From: Rheinheimera sp.
GTDB taxonomy: Bacteria > Pseudomonadota > Gammaproteobacteria > Enterobacterales > Alteromonadaceae
Length of the DNA: 64,000 bases
Direction of reading: 5' to 3'
NCBI GenBank assembly: GCA_003543135.1
Contig: DPJG01000006.1
Span: 186,001-250,000, forward strand
Positions 38,625-47,747 of the stretch are shown piece by piece. The position numbers and the translations under genes are program-made. The notes under the pieces were generated by a model. That model had not been told where the DNA came from, did not search any database, and worked only from the letters and a program-made list of their open reading frames with translations. Numbering within the stretch: position 1 is the first letter of the stretch; the number at the start of each line of letters is the position of its first letter.

Positions 38625-38643
38625 AATGCGAATAATTCTCATA
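38625..38643 (+). promoter_or_regulatory. Fur-like box upstream of tonB-exbB-exbD
   Basis: The 19 bases AATGCGAATAATTCTCATA centre on the perfect palindrome GAATAATTC, and 7 of 9 positions pair across the whole site. This is close to the Fur 7-1-7 pattern TGATAATNATTATCA. It lies 41 bases before the tonB start. Iron repression of tonB-exb genes is standard. Confidence 0.75.
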
Positions 38644-38683
38644 TAGTTTTGCATTTATAGACAAACCTGCTGCCGGAACTCAG

Positions 38684-39370
38684 ATGTTCAGAAAATCTTT
38701 ATCTCAGCTACTGATCATAACACTGGTATTGGCCGCTCATCTGCTTGGTCTGGGCCTGATGTTCAGTCAGGCAGAGACCAACCCGCCTACAGCCAAAGCA
38801 GCAGCTGTGATGGTGGCGGCCTTGTTACCACCGGCCAGTCAACCCAGGCCGTCGGCTCAGATCACTCCAGAGCCCAAAGCTGTGCCCAAGGCTGCACCGG
38901 TGCCTGCACCAAAAAAGATGCCCGCTAAAAAACCAGCAAAAGCTGTCACTAGAACCGCAGTCAAAACTCCAGCCACGTTATCAGCAAAACCACTGAAAAC
39001 AGCGGCGCCTTCTGAGCGCGCCATCACCACTGCACTGCATCAAACTGCGGCCCCAAACACTGCTCAAAAACCTGCAAGCGATGCAATAGCGCCGCCAAGC
39101 GCTGACGCCAAAGCAGCGCAAAACCGCGCGCCGGCCTACCCAAGCTTATCCCGTAAGAAAAAAGAACAAGGCACAGTGCTGCTGAAACTCCTGGTTAAAG
39201 CAGACGGCAGTGTCGGCAGCATCAGTGTGCTGAAAAGCAGCGGTTTTAGCAGGTTAGATCAGGCGGCTCTGCAGGCTGTCAAACACTGGCGTTTTACCCC
39301 GGCAACCCAGCAGGGCAAAAACATCGATTATTGGTATGAAATGCCGATGACTTTTGCACTGAATAACTGA
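38684..39370 (+). CDS. tonB: Energy transducer TonB
   Basis: An N-terminal anchor (LLIITLVLAAHLLGLGLMF) is followed by a proline/alanine/lysine-rich spacer that spans the periplasm. The C-terminal domain has YPSLSRKKKEQGTVLLKL, VLKSSGFSRLDQAALQAV and KHWRFTPATQQGK, the TonB C-terminal fold that contacts outer-membrane receptors. It works with the ExbB and ExbD encoded just downstream. A Fur-like box precedes it. The receptor at 16.4 kb is one possible partner. Confidence 0.92.
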   Translation: MFRKSLSQLLIITLVLAAHLLGLGLMFSQAETNPPTAKAAAVMVAALLPPASQPRPSAQITPEPKAVPKAAPVPAPKKMPAKKPAKAVTRTAVKTPATLSAKPLKTAAPSERAITTALHQTAAPNTAQKPASDAIAPPSADAKAAQNRAPAYPSLSRKKKEQGTVLLKLLVKADGSVGSISVLKSSGFSRLDQAALQAVKHWRFTPATQQGKNIDYWYEMPMTFALNN

Positions 39371-39430
39371 TTTAAAAACAATTTTTACAATTTCAGCAGG
39401 CAAGCCCCTGCTTTAACAAGGAGAAAAGCT

Positions 39431-40183
39431 ATGGCACCAAATCCTTATGGCATCGCCAGTATCTGGGCACAGGGTGACGCTGTGATCAAAGCAGTAGCGC
39501 TGATGTTACTGCTGATGTCCATCGCGTCCTGGTGTGTCATTTTAATCCGCGCCTGGCATTTGTGGCAGCTGCAAAAAGTAGCGCAGGCCAGCCGCGATTT
39601 CTGGCATGCGCAAAGTTTTGCCCAGGGGCAACATATTCTGGCTTCGGCCAATAGCCGCAGCGGCTGCAGTGCCAATCCGTTTCGTTATCTGGCTGATGAA
39701 GGTCAGGCGGCTTATGATCATCACAGCAGTCATCAGGACGATTTACACGGCAAACTGCCGTTATCCGACTGGCTCACGTCCAGCTTAAAAGGTGCCATTG
39801 ATGAAAGTGCCGAACAAATGCAAAAAGGCCTGGCCATTCTGGCGTCTGTGGGTTCGACCGCGCCTTTTATTGGTTTATTTGGCACTGTCTGGGGTATTTA
39901 TCATGCGCTGGTGGGTATTGGCGCCAGCGGCCAGGCCAGTATCGACAAAGTGGCAGGCCCGGTGGGTGAAGCTTTGATCATGACAGCTTTTGGTCTGGCG
40001 GTGGCTATTCCGGCCGTACTGGCCTACAACGCACTGAGCCGCGGTAATAAAGGCATGATCAGTAGGCTCAACCGTTTTGCCTTTCAGCTGCATGCCTATT
40101 TTTTAACAGGCGCAGCGCCCAAATCGTCCCAGCAGCACAGCGGCCAAAGTGGCCAGGTGCGGGCTTTTAAACAAGGCGCTTAA
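39431..40183 (+). CDS. exbB: ExbB proton-channel subunit of the TonB system
   Basis: This 250-residue protein has three hydrophobic segments and the conserved MotA/ExbB core GLAILASVGSTAPFIGLFGTV, then GPVGEALIMTAFGLAVAIPAV. It forms the pentameric channel that lets protons drive TonB. AAGGAG precedes the ATG, and it lies 60 bases after tonB. ExbD follows after a single base, so the two are co-translated. Confidence 0.95.
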   Translation: MAPNPYGIASIWAQGDAVIKAVALMLLLMSIASWCVILIRAWHLWQLQKVAQASRDFWHAQSFAQGQHILASANSRSGCSANPFRYLADEGQAAYDHHSSHQDDLHGKLPLSDWLTSSLKGAIDESAEQMQKGLAILASVGSTAPFIGLFGTVWGIYHALVGIGASGQASIDKVAGPVGEALIMTAFGLAVAIPAVLAYNALSRGNKGMISRLNRFAFQLHAYFLTGAAPKSSQQHSGQSGQVRAFKQGA

Positions 40184-40184
40184 T

Positions 40185-40598
40185 ATGGCATTTGGTAGCG
40201 ATTTTGAACAACAAGACGAGGTGATCAGCGAAATTAACATGACACCGCTAGTGGATGTGATGTTGGTGCTGCTGATTATTTTTATCATCACAGTGCCGGT
40301 ACTGACCCATTCAGTGCAGGTGGAGCTGCCGCGCGCCAGCAACAGCCCGCAGCAGGACAAACCCAGCACCATCATATTGTCGGTGAATGCCAAAGGGGAA
40401 GTGTTCTGGAACGATCAGCAGGTGACCGCCACTGAACTTGAGGCCAAACTGGCGGTCGCCGCCTCAGCCAGCCCCCAGCCAGACATTCAGCTGCGTGGCG
40501 ATCGTACCGTGGCCTATGAACATGTAGTGAAAACCATGGCTGCAGTACAAAACGCTGGTTTATTAAAGCTGGGTTTTGTGACAGACCCCTCTGCCTGA
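40185..40598 (+). CDS. exbD: ExbD proton-channel subunit of the TonB system
   Basis: The 137 residues carry the single helix with the proton-carrying aspartate in MTPLVDVMLVLLIIFIIT, then a periplasmic domain with IQLRGDRTVAYEHVVKTM. It pairs with ExbB and TonB. I took the ATG at 40185, one base after the exbB stop; the open frame runs back into exbB. Confidence 0.95.
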   Translation: MAFGSDFEQQDEVISEINMTPLVDVMLVLLIIFIITVPVLTHSVQVELPRASNSPQQDKPSTIILSVNAKGEVFWNDQQVTATELEAKLAVAASASPQPDIQLRGDRTVAYEHVVKTMAAVQNAGLLKLGFVTDPSA

Positions 40599-40691
40599 TG
40601 CCGCTGACTGCTCCTGTTGCCTGAGTGCGGCTGTTGCCAGGCCTTATTCAACTACACAGGCTGTTACAGATTTATGCTGTATGGATCAATA

Positions 40692-40710
40692 AATTGCGAT
40701 AATCTCAATT
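40692..40710 (+). promoter_or_regulatory. Second Fur-like palindrome
   Basis: AATTGCGATAATCTCAATT pairs at 8 of 9 positions around a central A and shares GCGA...CTCA with the box at 38625. It lies 29 bases before the small membrane protein gene at 40740, where a repressor would block the promoter. Confidence 0.55.
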
Positions 40711-40739
40711 TTTGTGCTGAGGCATTCAGGAGAACAGGC

Positions 40740-40970
40740 ATGGCAGAACAAGGTTCAGGCGGTAATGTAATAGCCGCTTTATGTAGCTTTTTTATTCCGG
40801 GTTTAGGCCAGTTGGTGCAAGGCCGTTTATTCGCCGCCATTTTATTTTTTGTGGTTTGTGGTGTGGGTTATTTTTTATGGGTATTGATCATCCCCGGTAT
40901 TATTGCCGCTTTGGTGCATCTGTGGGCCATTATTGACGCCGCAACTTTTACCACCAGACGCCGGTTTTAG
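40740..40970 (+). CDS. Small two-helix membrane protein (TM2-like)
   Basis: The 76 residues form two hydrophobic segments joined by a short loop: LCSFFIPGLGQLVQGR, then FAAILFFVVCGVGYFLWVLI. PGLGQ between helices and a final IDAATF are typical of TM2-type proteins, which have no settled function. AGGAGA precedes the ATG at 40740. A Fur-like site before it suggests expression with the iron-uptake genes, and a terminator follows. Confidence 0.75.
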   Translation: MAEQGSGGNVIAALCSFFIPGLGQLVQGRLFAAILFFVVCGVGYFLWVLIIPGIIAALVHLWAIIDAATFTTRRRF

Positions 40971-41013
40971 TCGCCGTTCACTGTAACGGCCAAAACAACA
41001 GCGGTAAAATAAC

Positions 41014-41040
41014 AAAGGCGCTATCAAAGCGCCTTTTGTT
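41014..41040 (+). terminator. Rho-independent terminator after the TM2-like gene
   Basis: AAAGGCGCT at 41014-41022 pairs with AGCGCCTTT at 41028-41036 and runs into T residues. It lies about 45 bases after the stop. The symmetrical A/T flanks mean it may also serve the yjdM gene on the other strand. Confidence 0.82.
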
Positions 41041-41077
41041 TAGTCTGTCCGTCGGTGAAAACACCGCCAAACCCAGC

Positions 41078-41419
41078 TTAAACTTTTTTTACAAACTCAG
41101 ATTTGAGTTTCATCGCGCCAAAACCATCAATTTTACAGTCAATATCGTGGTCACCTTCAACCAGCCGGATGGCTTTGACTTTAGTGCCAATTTTGACCAC
41201 CAAAGACGAGCCTTTTACTTTTAAGTCTTTGATCACAGTCACAGTATCACCGTCCTGCAATAGATTGCCGGCAGCATCACGCACCACTTTGGCGCTGTCA
41301 GCTGTATCAGCTGCTGCGCCGGGTTGCCATTCGTGACCACATTCAGGGCATATCAGCTGGTTACCGTCTTCATAAGCATAAACAGAATTACATTGTGGAC
41401 AGGGTGGTAATTGGCTCAT
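41078..41419 (-). CDS. yjdM: Zinc-ribbon protein of the YjdM/PhnA family
   Basis: The 113 residues have an N-terminal zinc ribbon ([19 protein letters not shown]) and the PhnA-type domain ([53 protein letters not shown]). The family was named for alkylphosphonate genes, but its real role is unknown. Length matches E. coli YjdM. It is divergent from arfB. Confidence 0.93.
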   Translation of the reverse strand: MSQLPPCPQCNSVYAYEDGNQLICPECGHEWQPGAAADTADSAKVVRDAAGNLLQDGDTVTVIKDLKVKGSSLVVKIGTKVKAIRLVEGDHDIDCKIDGFGAMKLKSEFVKKV

Positions 41420-41541
41420 GGTGGCTCCTGTGGCTTATACCCTTAGAAAAAGTGCGGCATTATACAGTTTTTTGGCAAAATTACCCGCGGTTTCTGCACA
41501 GGTTTTGTTACACTGACCCGCTTTCAGGCAGAGGACAGCTG

Positions 41542-41961
41542 ATGATCAACATAACGGCAGGCATAAGTATTGATGAAGCTGAACTGGACTGGCAGGCCAT
41601 TCGCGCCAGTGGGCCCGGCGGTCAGCATGTCAATAAAACCTCAACCGCCATTCAGTTAATCTTTGATATCCGCCAGTCGTCCTTGCCGGAAGCATATAAA
41701 TCCGCACTGCTGCAAAAAGCCGATCACCGTATTACCGCCTCCGGCAAAATTGTGATTAAAAGCCAGCAAAGCCGCAGCCAGGAAATGAACCGTGAAGCAG
41801 CACTGATGCAACTGATAGAACTGATTAAATCGGCTGGCTTTAAACCAAAAAAACGCCACGCCACCAAACCTACTTATGGCAGTCAGCAGCGCCGGCTGGA
41901 AGGCAAAAAACAACGCAGTGTGACCAAGTCGCTGCGCCAGCAAAAAAACAAATTCGACTAA
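41542..41961 (+). CDS. arfB: Alternative ribosome-rescue factor ArfB (YaeJ), peptidyl-tRNA hydrolase
   Basis: At 139 residues, this has the catalytic GGQ in IRASGPGGQHVNKTSTA and a basic C-terminal tail (GSQQRRLEGKKQRSVTKSLRQ) that sits in the empty mRNA channel. It releases peptides from stalled ribosomes. The ATG at 41542 is preceded by AGAGGA. The open frame extends upstream but the family starts here. Confidence 0.95.
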   Translation: MINITAGISIDEAELDWQAIRASGPGGQHVNKTSTAIQLIFDIRQSSLPEAYKSALLQKADHRITASGKIVIKSQQSRSQEMNREAALMQLIELIKSAGFKPKKRHATKPTYGSQQRRLEGKKQRSVTKSLRQQKNKFD

Positions 41962-42276
41962 GCCCACTTTTTCTACGCCACTTCTCTGCCACATGCTATC
42001 TGCAGTAACAGCCAGACCATCCTTTGCAGCCTGATGCATCCGGTCCGGGGTTTAGTCTGCAGTGATCAGCTGTTTTGCCATCCTCAACAACTCCCAAAGC
42101 GCCGTGGCTGTTCAGAGTCAGCCTCAGGGCCAATCCCCAGATCCAATCCCCGGAGCAGTTCTTAACGCTGGCTTACTCACTTTTGGTTATAACCTTGCTC
42201 CTAAAAAATATTTTAAGTTATTAACAGCCTCTGCTTTAATGCGCTCAGGCATATAGATGTCTAAACGGAGATAACC
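41962..42276. other. Intergenic stretch, likely leader of the small ORF/cysA unit
   Basis: I see no gene in these 315 bases. The right end has an A/T-rich promoter-like part and the perfect palindrome GGTTATAACC near 42184-42193. A regulator site there is possible, but no specific protein can be named. Confidence 0.4.
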
Positions 42277-42399
42277 ATGACAACTTTCACGCCAGCCTGG
42301 TTAGGCTTTTTATTGGACCAATTTGAGCAGCGCATGATGCAGGCCGAATTTGGCGAAGCCAGCGGCGATTTGCCCACAGCCAATCACCCAGGCGAATAA
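42277..42399 (+). CDS. 40-residue small ORF upstream of cysA
   Basis: It begins MTTFTPAWLGFLLDQFEQRM and ends in ANHPGE. The ATG has a good ribosome site (ACGGAG, seven bases before). The product is acidic and amphipathic with no obvious membrane helix. It ends 69 bases before cysA, so it may be a leader peptide or an independent small protein. I do not recognise the family. Confidence 0.55.
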   Translation: MTTFTPAWLGFLLDQFEQRMMQAEFGEASGDLPTANHPGE

Positions 42400-42468
42400 A
42401 GTCTCAGGCGCTCAGGCAACACAGCAATTACAGCATGACGGCGCAACAAGCGCCGGCACGAGGTCATA

Positions 42469-43533
42469 ATGAGTATTCAGATAGAACAGGTTCAGAAAAA
42501 TTTTGCTGATTTTGTTGCCGTCGACAAGGTGAACTTATCCATCAAAAGTGGCGAACTCACCGCCCTGCTTGGCCCTTCAGGCTCTGGCAAAACCACTTTA
42601 TTGCGCCTGATCGCCGGTCTGGAGCAAGCCGACGCCGGCCGTATTTTGTTTCACGGTGAAGATATCAGCCATCAGCACGTCAGCGAACGTGGTGTGGGTT
42701 TTGTGTTTCAGCATTACGCTTTATTTAAAAATATGACGGTGTTTGAAAACGTCGCTTTTGGCCTGACCGTCAAACCCCGTAAACAAAGACCAAACCCGGC
42801 TGAAATTAAAAAAAGGGTGCATCGTTTATTAGAACTGGTGCAGCTCGACTGGACAGCAGACCGTTATCCATCACAACTTTCCGGTGGTCAGCGTCAGCGT
42901 ATTGCACTGGCTCGGGCTTTGGCAGTGGAGCCAAAAGTCCTGCTGCTGGATGAACCTTTTGGTGCACTGGACGCTAAAGTGCGGGCCGAACTGCGCCGCT
43001 GGTTACGCCGTTTACATGACGAAATTCATGTCACCAGTGTTTTTGTGACCCACGATCAGGAAGAAGCGCTGGAAGTGGCCGACCGTATTGTGGTGATGAA
43101 CAAAGGCCGGATTGAACAACAAGGCACACCGGAAGAAGTGTACGACAACCCGGCCAACCCTTTTGTCTACGAATTTTTAGGCACAGTGAACTTGTTTCAC
43201 GCCAGAGTGCGTCAGGGCGACACCCTGATCAACCCTGCTGCTGCCGACAGCCCGGCCAGTGCTGATGATGTGACTTTACCTGGTTTTGCTTATGTGCGCC
43301 CCCATGAAATTGACGTGTCCCATCAGGCCGCAAATGACAGCATCGCCGCAAAACTGGAGCTGGTGACAGTGGTTGGTCCTACGGTGCGGCTGGAGCTGCA
43401 AACCGCACAGTCGGATCGGGTGGTGCATGTGGAACTCAATAAAGAACAGTTTAAAAAACTTGGCCTGGCCGTAGGGCAGCAGGCTTATTTAACCCCCAGA
43501 TACAGCAGGGTATTTTTAGGCGAAGGGATTTAA
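42469..43533 (+). CDS. cysA: Sulfate/thiosulfate ABC transporter ATP-binding protein
   Basis: The 354 residues have Walker [10 protein letters not shown], signature LSGGQRQR, Walker [12 protein letters not shown] and the H-loop [10 protein letters not shown], then a C-terminal TOBE-like domain ([10 protein letters not shown]). Sequence order and the N-terminal IQNVQK-like start fit CysA, which powers sulfate import with CysT, CysW and a binding protein. Those partners lie 16 kb away on the minus strand (59.9-62.7 kb), so the transporter locus is split. A terminator follows. Confidence 0.93.
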   Translation: MSIQIEQVQKNFADFVAVDKVNLSIKSGELTALLGPSGSGKTTLLRLIAGLEQADAGRILFHGEDISHQHVSERGVGFVFQHYALFKNMTVFENVAFGLTVKPRKQRPNPAEIKKRVHRLLELVQLDWTADRYPSQLSGGQRQRIALARALAVEPKVLLLDEPFGALDAKVRAELRRWLRRLHDEIHVTSVFVTHDQEEALEVADRIVVMNKGRIEQQGTPEEVYDNPANPFVYEFLGTVNLFHARVRQGDTLINPAAADSPASADDVTLPGFAYVRPHEIDVSHQAANDSIAAKLELVTVVGPTVRLELQTAQSDRVVHVELNKEQFKKLGLAVGQQAYLTPRYSRVFLGEGI

Positions 43534-43538
43534 TCCAG

Positions 43539-43571
43539 GGGCGCAGCTGCTACAACACTGCGCCCTTTTTA
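43539..43571 (+). terminator. Rho-independent terminator after cysA
   Basis: GGGCGCAG at 43539-43546 pairs with CTGCGCCC at 43558-43565, followed by TTTTT. The tail overlaps the stop codon of the convergent kinase gene. Confidence 0.82.
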
Positions 43572-44891
43572 TTGGGGCTGATCGATATGGCGGAAACTAT
43601 AACTTAAACAAAAACCCTGACCGTCCGGTAACTGCACTTGCCCGCCCAATTGTTGGGTAACCAGGTTATATAAAATCGACATGCCAAGGCCAACCCCACC
43701 ATGATTGCGTGCTGTGGTAAAAAAGGGCTCAAAAATATGCTGTTTGGCCACCTGGGTTAAACCACAGCCATTGTCGCGGTAGTGAATACAATACAGATCA
43801 TCCGCCAGCTGTTCTGCACTGAGCCAAATCTGATGACCTTCCCCATTACCAAAACCATGCTGCACACTGTTTACCACCAGATTGGTCAGAATATGCACAT
43901 GACTACCAGGGTAGGTCTGAATTTGCCAATCAGGCGGGATCTCCATCTGCAGCTGTACCCCGGCTTTTTTCAGCACAGGGGATAAAGTTGAAATGATCTG
44001 CTGATAATAATGCGCCAGGTTAATTTGCCCCAGCTCAGCACTGTGTTGGTCGGCCGCGGTGCGCTTAAAGTTCTGGATCAGTTCATCGGCCCGGTTCAGA
44101 TTGGCCTGCAATAACGGCAAGGCCTGCGCCAGCACCTGACAAAAATTACGCAGTTCTGTTTTGGTCAGCCGATCTGCGCTGACTAAAGCGGCAAAATGGC
44201 TAAACTCGTCAGCCATCACACTATGAGTGGTAATAGCCACGCCCAGCGGCGTATTGACTTCATGAGCAATACCGGCCACCAGATGGCCCAAAGCTGCCAT
44301 TTTTTCCGATTCCACCAACTGACGTTGCATCAGCTGTAAATCGGCCAGCGTTTGTTGTAACTGCGCAGTGCGGGCAGCCACTTTTTGCTCCAGTTGGGTA
44401 TTGAGCGCATGCAATCTGTCTTCGTATTCCACCCGCTCCAGCTCAGCTTCTATCCGACCGGAAAACAGCTCAAACAAATTTTTCACCAGCAGCGGATCGC
44501 TGATCGGCTGCTGATATAAAGCCACAATAATGCCAATGACCCGGCCGGTTAAATCGTGTAGCGGAGTGCCGAGATAACCTTCCACCCCCATTTGCACCAG
44601 CAAATCGTCTTTGGGATAAGCAGCACAGACATCTTTTGGATAACAGCAAAAACTGTCGTCACTGACATTGGCACAAGGGGTGTGTTCCAGTGAATAACTA
44701 ATGTTGTCAACTAACTTGCCTTTGGCCACCAGCGCTATGGTATTGGCGCTGTGACTGCTTGCATCCAGCCTGGCAATAAAGGTGTAATCGGCGCCAATCA
44801 CCATATTTAACAGCTGCACTATCCGCTGGAAAAAATCATGGCCTCTGGTGTTGGACACCCCTTCTATCAGTTTTTGCAACAAAAGTTCCAT
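43569..44891 (-). CDS. Soluble GAF-containing sensor histidine kinase
   Basis: Residues ~10-165 form a GAF domain (IGADYTFIARLD, GVEGYLGTPLHDLTGRVIG). A coiled coil (LNTQLEQKVAARTAQLQQ) leads to the kinase core with the H box in AGIAHEVNTPLGVAI, N box LTNLVVNSVQHGF and G box GGVGLGMSILYNL. It has no membrane helix. No response regulator gene is adjacent, so it is an orphan kinase. I chose the ATG at 44891, with GGAG before it. It is divergent from the short-chain dehydrogenase gene. Confidence 0.9.
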   Translation of the reverse strand: MELLLQKLIEGVSNTRGHDFFQRIVQLLNMVIGADYTFIARLDASSHSANTIALVAKGKLVDNISYSLEHTPCANVSDDSFCCYPKDVCAAYPKDDLLVQMGVEGYLGTPLHDLTGRVIGIIVALYQQPISDPLLVKNLFELFSGRIEAELERVEYEDRLHALNTQLEQKVAARTAQLQQTLADLQLMQRQLVESEKMAALGHLVAGIAHEVNTPLGVAITTHSVMADEFSHFAALVSADRLTKTELRNFCQVLAQALPLLQANLNRADELIQNFKRTAADQHSAELGQINLAHYYQQIISTLSPVLKKAGVQLQMEIPPDWQIQTYPGSHVHILTNLVVNSVQHGFGNGEGHQIWLSAEQLADDLYCIHYRDNGCGLTQVAKQHIFEPFFTTARNHGGVGLGMSILYNLVTQQLGGQVQLPDGQGFCLSYSFRHIDQPQ

Positions 44892-45033
44892 GGCAGACTC
44901 CGGGGCACAAGGTGAAAAAAGTGTAGTGCAGTACACAAGCTCAGGTAGGGCTGCGGCTAAAAATTACTGGCCAAACAAAATGCTGCAGGCCATGATTTGG
45001 TTTTATGCCAAAGCACCAATCACAGGACACCGC

Positions 45034-45891
45034 ATGCATCCACCACAAAAAGTCGCACTGATCACAGGCGCTGGCTCCGGCATAGGCCGGGCTTTGGCGC
45101 TTGAACTGCAAGCACACAACTTTCTGGTGTATGTCAGTGTCAGACGCGACAGTCAGCTTTTTGAGCTTGCAGCCCTTGGCTTAAAACCGTTGTTGTTGGA
45201 TGTGAATGATCCACAGGCGCTGGACCTTGCCATACAACAGCTGGAACAACAGACAAAACGGCTGGATGTATTAATTAATAACGCCGGTTTTGGCGCCATG
45301 GGACCGGTGCTGGATTTTAGCAACGCTGAGCTTTGCCAACAATTTCAGACCAATGTGTTTAGTGTGATCGAGCTGACCCGCCGCTCTTTGCCGTTATTGG
45401 CCAGAACCGGCGGTACTGTGGTGAATATCGGCAGTGTGTCGGCTGATTTTGTCACCCCTTTTGCCGGTATTTATTGTGCATCCAAAGCCGCTTTGCACGC
45501 GGTGAATACCGCGCTTCGGCTCGAACTGGCGCCTTTTGGTATTCACACTGTGCTGGTGCAGCCGGGCGCTATCGCCTCTGCTTTTGGCGACACCGCCAGC
45601 ACCCATGCCGGTAAGCTGCTGTCAGCACAATCGCCCTGGTGGCCACTGCGTGCCGGCATTGCCAAAAGAGCGGCAGCATCACAACAAAAACCAACACCGG
45701 CCGCCCTTTTTGCTAAAAAAGTGGTGGCCAAACTGCTGCAAAGCCGGCCGCCGCGGCTTATCCGCGCCGGTTACGGCAGTTGGGCACTGCCGTTTCTGGC
45801 CAAATTTTTGCCGGATCCCCTGTTGGATCTGTTATTGCGCCGACAATTTTTATTACCCCAAAATGGCAGCCTGAAGCTTAAATCCGATTAA
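45034..45891 (+). CDS. Short-chain dehydrogenase/reductase
   Basis: The 285 residues have the NAD(P)-binding TGAGSGIG, the NNAG motif in INNAGFGAMG, the catalytic serine in IGSVSADF and YxxxK in YCASKAALH. The C-terminal ~60 residues (RLIRAGYGSWALPFLAKFL) look like those of classical SDRs acting on lipophilic substrates. The substrate is unknown. The open frame extends back past the divergent kinase start; I used the ATG at 45034, preceded by AGGA. Confidence 0.9.
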   Translation: MHPPQKVALITGAGSGIGRALALELQAHNFLVYVSVRRDSQLFELAALGLKPLLLDVNDPQALDLAIQQLEQQTKRLDVLINNAGFGAMGPVLDFSNAELCQQFQTNVFSVIELTRRSLPLLARTGGTVVNIGSVSADFVTPFAGIYCASKAALHAVNTALRLELAPFGIHTVLVQPGAIASAFGDTASTHAGKLLSAQSPWWPLRAGIAKRAAASQQKPTPAALFAKKVVAKLLQSRPPRLIRAGYGSWALPFLAKFLPDPLLDLLLRRQFLLPQNGSLKLKSD

Positions 45892-45976
45892 AAACAGCAT
45901 TTTTGGTCAGGACAAGGCCGGTATAGTTGCGTTAGGCTGCATCGATACAACTTCCACACCAGAGCAAGCAGTACAG

Positions 45977-46963
45977 ATGCGGCACTTTCTTCAGCTTGGT
46001 AAAGTATTGCACTATATCGACACACAGCTGGCGCTTGATACGGCCAATCCAGCCCCGTCATCCGCACAAAACCAGGGAGCTCAGTCCGTCGATGTGTTGT
46101 CGCTGGGCACGCTGTCGGTCGATAGGTTAAGTGCAGTGGCCTGCTGGTCAAAATTTCATTTTCAGCGCCAGTTTCAGCAACATTGTGGTTTAACGGTGCA
46201 AAGTTACATCAGGTTACGCCGTTTGCTGCGTGCCTCCAGCCAGCTGGCATTTCGCGACAACACTCTGAGTGATATCAGTGCCTTCAGCGGTTATCAGAAC
46301 AGCGAGTCATTCAGCCGCGCTTTTGCCGCACTGATGGCACAAAGCCCCACTGAATTCCGGCAAAACCCCGACTGGCAACAATGGCAGGCGCAGCAACAAA
46401 AACTGAGCGCCCCCCACCACATCAGCAGGAGCATCACAATGCCAGCCAAACCCGACATTGTTGAGTTTTTATCTACCCCTGTCATTGAATTAAAGCACCT
46501 GGGTAGCCCGGCACTGCTGGGGCAAAGTATCCGCCGTTTTATTGAGTTTCGTAAAAACAATCAGCTGCCGCCCAGCCGCTTTGCCACCTTTAATTTTTTA
46601 TACACAGACCCAGCCAACAGCGCCGACGAAGATTTTTGTTTTGGTCTGGCCCTGGCTGTGCCTGCAGCCGTCGCCGCCAGCCTGAGTCTGCCGGACGGTT
46701 TTCACCTTGGCCAAATCCCGACACAGCGCTGCGCCAGACTCAGCTTTGTCGGTGATGATCATCAGCTGGAGGCTTTGGTCAGTTATTTGTATCGGGATTG
46801 GCTGCCGCAGTCGGGTGAACAACTGGCTGATTTTCCGATTTTTGTTCAGCGGAAAACATTTTTCCCGGAAGTGGCAGCCCATCTGGCAGAAAACGATATT
46901 TATCTGCCGCTGCAACCAGCTGCAGCTAAAAACCAGCATTCAGTAAAGGAGCAGCAAGGATGA
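45977..46963 (+). CDS. AraC-type regulator with GyrI-like effector domain
   Basis: The first ~120 residues hold two AraC helix-turn-helix units (ACWSKFHFQRQFQ and DISAFSGYQNSESFSRAF). The C-terminal part (IELKHLGSPALLGQS, GQIPTQRCARLSFVGD, DWLPQSGEQLADFPIFV) is the GyrI-like/SOUL-type ligand domain seen in Rob-like regulators. It probably binds a small hydrophobic molecule. Its stop overlaps the methyltransferase ATG (ATGA), so the two are one unit. Confidence 0.9.
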   Translation: MRHFLQLGKVLHYIDTQLALDTANPAPSSAQNQGAQSVDVLSLGTLSVDRLSAVACWSKFHFQRQFQQHCGLTVQSYIRLRRLLRASSQLAFRDNTLSDISAFSGYQNSESFSRAFAALMAQSPTEFRQNPDWQQWQAQQQKLSAPHHISRSITMPAKPDIVEFLSTPVIELKHLGSPALLGQSIRRFIEFRKNNQLPPSRFATFNFLYTDPANSADEDFCFGLALAVPAAVAASLSLPDGFHLGQIPTQRCARLSFVGDDHQLEALVSYLYRDWLPQSGEQLADFPIFVQRKTFFPEVAAHLAENDIYLPLQPAAAKNQHSVKEQQG

Positions 46964-47586
46964 GCAGCGATACCTGCAATAAACAACAGCATTGGGAGCA
47001 GGTGTATCAACAAAAACAGCCGGAACAGGTCAGCTGGTATCAAAACCAGCCTGGTTGGTCGTTGCAGCTGATTAAACAACATGCCAGCCCCGACACCAGC
47101 CTGATAGATGTCGGCAGTGGTGCGACCGGCCTGATTGGCGATTTACTGGCCCTTGGTTATCACCAGCTGACAGTGCTGGATATCTCAGATGCAGCACTCA
47201 AAGTGAATCAACAGCGTCTTGGCAACCAAGCTTCATTGGTGCAATGGCTGGTGGCCGATATCACCCAAGCACAGCTGCCGGCCCAGGCTTATGATCTGTG
47301 GCATGACAGGGCTGTATTTCATTTCCTGACTGAAAAACCAGACCGCGAGGCTTATGTCAAAAACCTGAAACACAGCCTGAAAACAGGGGGTTATCTGCTG
47401 ATTTCCTGTTTTAGTGAACAAGGCCCGGAAAAATGCAGTGGTTTGCCGGTGGTGCGTTATAACGCACAAAGTCTGGCGGCAGAATTTGGCGAGGCTTTTG
47501 TGCTGAAACAACAGCATAACGAGCTGCATACCACCCCTTTTGGCACCAGTCAGGCATTTTTGTATTTACTGCTGCAAAAAGTCTGA
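46960..47586 (+). CDS. Class I SAM-dependent methyltransferase
   Basis: The 208 residues start HWEQVYQQKQPEQVSWYQ and contain the SAM-binding motif LIDVGSGATGLIGDLL, acidic LDISDAAL and HDRAVFHFLTEK. This matches the small-molecule (tellurite/thiopurine-like) methyltransferase group. The substrate is unknown. It is translationally coupled to the AraC/GyrI regulator, which may control it in response to the compound it modifies. Confidence 0.9.
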   Translation: MSSDTCNKQQHWEQVYQQKQPEQVSWYQNQPGWSLQLIKQHASPDTSLIDVGSGATGLIGDLLALGYHQLTVLDISDAALKVNQQRLGNQASLVQWLVADITQAQLPAQAYDLWHDRAVFHFLTEKPDREAYVKNLKHSLKTGGYLLISCFSEQGPEKCSGLPVVRYNAQSLAAEFGEAFVLKQQHNELHTTPFGTSQAFLYLLLQKV

Positions 47587-47747
47587 ATTGCCGTTGCCGG
47601 CTTTACCGCCCATAGCGAGAGCCGGCAGCAAAGGACTGCAGTTAAACTCTTCTTATTCCTGGTTTTTTTCGTTATTTCTAATGGAAAAACCACAAAGGCC
47701 TGACTACGCTTTGCTCCAGACCTATTCAAGAGACAAAGGAGCAGTAG

